The position numbers were made by a program, and so were the translations under genes. From Hydrogenophaga taeniospiralis CCUG 15921 (GTDB lineage: Bacteria; Pseudomonadota; Gammaproteobacteria; Burkholderiales; Burkholderiaceae_C), in assembly GCF_001592305.1 (NCBI RefSeq), contig NZ_BCWR01000015.1, positions 186,001 to 250,000 of the forward strand: DNA of 64,000 bases, read 5' to 3'. The notes beneath the pieces are model-generated. The model saw only the letters and a program-made list of their open reading frames with translations, searched no databases and had not been told where the DNA came from. This document shows, piece after piece, positions 61,960 to 64,000 of this stretch (position 1 is the first letter of the stretch; the number at the start of each line of letters is the position of its first letter).

Positions 61960-63162
61960 CTATTGCTTGCGTTGCACGAACAGGTTGCGTTTGGCGTCCT
62001 CGGGGTTGGCAAAGGTCACTGCGCCGTTGCGCACCTTGCCCATGACCAGCATGTTCTGGCTGATGGCGTCCTTGTCTTCGAGGCTGAAAGGGTGTTCGTA
62101 GGTGGCGACCACGCCGTAGTAGACGCGTGGAATGTTCTCCAGCGCGGCCTTGACGGCCGGGCCGCCGAACTTGCCGTTGCGGATGCCGAACAGCGCGTAG
62201 GTCAGCAGGTAGGTGCTGTCATAGGCCTGGGCCGCGGCCATGGGCACGGCGGGTTTCTGTTTGAACTTGCGCACAAACGCGCTCAGGAATGCCGCGCGCC
62301 TTTCGTTGCTCGGCTCGGCGATGAAGGTCTGGGCCATCAGCGCGCCTTCGGCGGCCTGTTTGGCGCCATCGATGAAGAAAGGGAAGGACAGGGGCCACGC
62401 GCCCACCTGCGGCACGTCCCACTGCAGATCCCGGCGCCCGATGGCGATGGTGGCGTTTTCGGGCCCGACGGTGTAGCTGAACACCACGTTGGCCCCCGCC
62501 GCGCGTGCCGCCGTGAGCTGCTCGCGCAGGTCCTTCACACCCAGGGCGAAGCGCGCCACGTACACAGCCTTGAGGTTCTTCTTTGCCAACGCGGTCTCCA
62601 CGTCCTTCAACCCGGCCTCGCCGTACCCCGTGGTGTCGGCAAACACCGCCACCTTGGTCCAGCCGCGGCGCACCAGATCGTCCACCACGAAGGGGGCCTG
62701 GATGGCGTCGCGCGCCGAGGTACGGAAGATGTAGCTCTGGGGTGCTGGATAGGTGGACGTCAGTGGCGTGCCCGTCGAACACGGGATGATCAGGGGGCTC
62801 TGGGCCTGCTGGAACACCTCCAGCGATTTCATGGCCACGCCGGTGTTGCAGTACCCGATGGTGGCCACCACGCCTTCGGCGGTCAGTTCGCGGGCCGCCT
62901 GAAGGCCGGCGTCGGGGTCGCCACGGTCGTCTTTGACCACCAGGTTCAGCGGTCGGCCGAGATAGCCACCCACGGCATTGATCTCCTCGACCGCGAGCTC
63001 GATGCCCTGCAGCATGGGTTTGCCGAAGTCCGAAGAGGGGCCGCTGAGTGGGCCCACCATGCCGATCTTCACCGGGTTGACGGGCTGGGCAGCGGCCCAG
63101 GGAAGTGCCATCAGGGCCAGCAGGCCGATGGTCAGGGTCAACAGGGGTTGTGGGCGTCGCAC
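61960..63162 (-). CDS. ABC transporter substrate-binding protein (branched-chain amino-acid/amide type)
   Basis: A 400-residue periplasmic binding protein (LivK-like, type I fold) starting at GTG 63162. The signal peptide is LLTLTIGLLALMALPWAAAQ. The opening VKIGMVGPLSGPSSDFGKPMLQGIELAVEEINAVGGYLGRPL and SPLIIPCSTGTPLT are typical of HAAT-family receptors. Ligand unknown. No permease or ATPase genes are adjacent, so it is an orphan receptor, as many are in Burkholderiales. Confidence 0.9.
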   Translation of the reverse strand: MRRPQPLLTLTIGLLALMALPWAAAQPVNPVKIGMVGPLSGPSSDFGKPMLQGIELAVEEINAVGGYLGRPLNLVVKDDRGDPDAGLQAARELTAEGVVATIGYCNTGVAMKSLEVFQQAQSPLIIPCSTGTPLTSTYPAPQSYIFRTSARDAIQAPFVVDDLVRRGWTKVAVFADTTGYGEAGLKDVETALAKKNLKAVYVARFALGVKDLREQLTAARAAGANVVFSYTVGPENATIAIGRRDLQWDVPQVGAWPLSFPFFIDGAKQAAEGALMAQTFIAEPSNERRAAFLSAFVRKFKQKPAVPMAAAQAYDSTYLLTYALFGIRNGKFGGPAVKAALENIPRVYYGVVATYEHPFSLEDKDAISQNMLVMGKVRNGAVTFANPEDAKRNLFVQRKQ

Positions 63163-63314
63163 GGTTCACCTCGGGGAGAAAAGTGCCGCCAGTGTAGGAA
63201 GCCCATGGGCGGGCGCCGCTCGCGGTTTTCCCTGAGCGGGGTCGCAGCCGTCAGTGAAGTGTCAGGCTGCGGGCAAGGCCGCCACGGCGCAAGGCCGATG
63301 GCGGCGGGGCTGGC

Positions 63315-63761
63315 TCAGCCCGCCAAGGCAGCCTTCACGGCGGCCGACACCTGGCCCATGTCGGCCTTGCCGGCCAGACGGGTTTTGACCGCGCCCATGA
63401 CCTTGCCCATGTCGCCCGGGCCTTTGGCGCCGAGCTCTTCGACGATGGCTTTGACTTCCGCGGCCACTTCCTCGGCCGACAGGCGCGCCGGCAGGTAGGC
63501 CTGCAGCACCTTCATCTCGGCACTTTCCTTGTCGGCCAGGTCCATGCGGTCGGCCTTGGTGAAGGCCTCGATGCTGTCCTTGCGCTGCTTGATCAGCTTG
63601 TCCACGATGGCGATGACCATGGTGTCGTCCAGTTCCACGCGCTCGTCCACTTCCTTCTGCTTCATGGCCGCGGTCAGCAGGCGGATGGTGCCCAGGCGCT
63701 CGCTGTCCTTGGCGCGCATGGCGGCCTTCATGTCTTCGGTGATCTGTTCCTTGAGGCTCAT
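63315..63761 (-). CDS. GatB/YqeY domain-containing protein
   Basis: A 148-residue protein of the YqeY family (tRNA-amidotransferase-like tail domain): LKEQITEDMKAAMRAKDSERLGTIRLLTAAMKQKEVD, then ESAEMKVLQAYLPARLSAEEV, then GAKGPGDMGKVMGAVKTRLAGKADMG. Its role is not defined; it usually sits near rpsU and dnaG in other genomes, which are not in this window. ATG 63759-63761. The 152 bases upstream of its neighbour (63163-63314) show nothing recognisable. Confidence 0.92.
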   Translation of the reverse strand: MSLKEQITEDMKAAMRAKDSERLGTIRLLTAAMKQKEVDERVELDDTMVIAIVDKLIKQRKDSIEAFTKADRMDLADKESAEMKVLQAYLPARLSAEEVAAEVKAIVEELGAKGPGDMGKVMGAVKTRLAGKADMGQVSAAVKAALAG

Positions 63762-63798
63762 GGTGTGCTTTCTGTGGTTCGCTAAACCGATGATTGTC

Positions 63799-64000
63799 TC
63801 AAACCATTTCCAGCGCCAGCAACTCGTCCACCGTCTGGCGGCGGCGGATCAGACGGTGGCTGTCACCGTCCACCAGCACCTCGGCCGCGAGCGGGCGCGT
63901 GTTGTAGTTGCTCGACATCGACGCGCCGTAGGCGCCCGCGTCGTGCAGCACCAGCAGATCGCCCACGCGGGCTTCGGGCAGCTCGCGCGTGAGCACGACG
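63799..64000 (-). CDS. lysA: Diaminopimelate decarboxylase, C-terminal end (cut by window edge)
   Basis: The last 66 codons of a PLP-dependent decarboxylase for lysine synthesis: [38 protein letters not shown] is the conserved C-terminal LysA block, including the Tyr of GAYG that contacts PLP, and it ends [15 protein letters not shown]. The rest lies beyond position 64000. Other fold-type III decarboxylases share this region, but the SSNYN-RP match favours LysA. Confidence 0.85.
   Translation of the reverse strand, partial: VVLTRELPEARVGDLLVLHDAGAYGASMSSNYNTRPLAAEVLVDGDSHRLIRRRQTVDELLALEMV

Noticed and set aside
1-64000. tRNA or rRNA genes, including as island attachment sites
   Set aside because: No T-loop-like GGTTCGA-x-TCC with matching acceptor arms and no rRNA-like stretch was found on reading; the island appears linked to glnS instead. 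A covariance-model scan would settle this.

Overview
The window is high-GC DNA (mostly around two-thirds G+C by eye) from a Burkholderiales betaproteobacterium. It most resembles the family Comamonadaceae (Hydrogenophaga/Acidovorax/Variovorax-like), judged from the gene set (DarP-Mog-SlyD next to PmbA, MutS coupled to an Anbu-type protease, a HutC-controlled hut cluster) and from GC-rich intergenic hairpin repeats. Genus-level assignment is inference. No rRNA or tRNA gene and no CRISPR array was seen.

Layout. 1-8.9 kb: small conserved or hypothetical proteins, an XRE/AbiEii-like toxin-antitoxin remnant with a perfect palindromic operator, a phosphotransferase and a CheV-type chemotaxis adaptor. 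8.9-16.4 kb: a mosaic, partly AT-rich accessory region. It holds an MNT/HEPN toxin-antitoxin pair, three broken pieces of NERD/UvrD helicase genes lying between cargo genes, a putative HNH-type protein, a two-gene module (GTG-started 253-residue protein overlapping a divergent 707-residue SF1 helicase), and a nucleotidyltransferase/small-partner pair flanked by two copies of the 3' end of glnS. 16.4-24.4 kb: glnS, an HscC/J-like chaperone pair, and a GbsR/MarR-type regulator whose operator is repeated before a tightly overlapping four-gene redox/membrane operon.

24.4-29.2 kb: a probable interbacterial effector (GH19 muralytic domain plus XVIPCD-like C-terminus) overlapping a lipoprotein that is probably its immunity protein, then glutaminase and small proteins. 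29.2-37.6 kb: a histidine-utilisation cluster (YjiH-family membrane protein, hutU, hutH, hutD, hutI, hutG) divergent from hutC, with palindromic sites between. It converts histidine to glutamate by the HutG (formamide-releasing) route.

37.7-64 kb: chromosomal core: LytT/LytS-type two-component pair, an alpha/beta hydrolase between two 2TM proteins, a YceB-like lipoprotein, uppP, two PAS sensor kinases, mutS and an Anbu-like protease, suhB, trmJ, cysE, a pabB-pabC fusion, slyD, mog, darP, pmbA, a branched-chain amino-acid-type binding protein, a YqeY protein and the end of lysA. At least seven copies or relics of one intergenic palindromic element lie between these genes.

Best candidates for something undescribed are the AT-rich helicase pair at 12.4-15.3 kb and its setting in helicase-gene rubble, followed by the effector/immunity pair at 24.5-26.2 kb and the glnS-coupled nucleotidyltransferase cassette.
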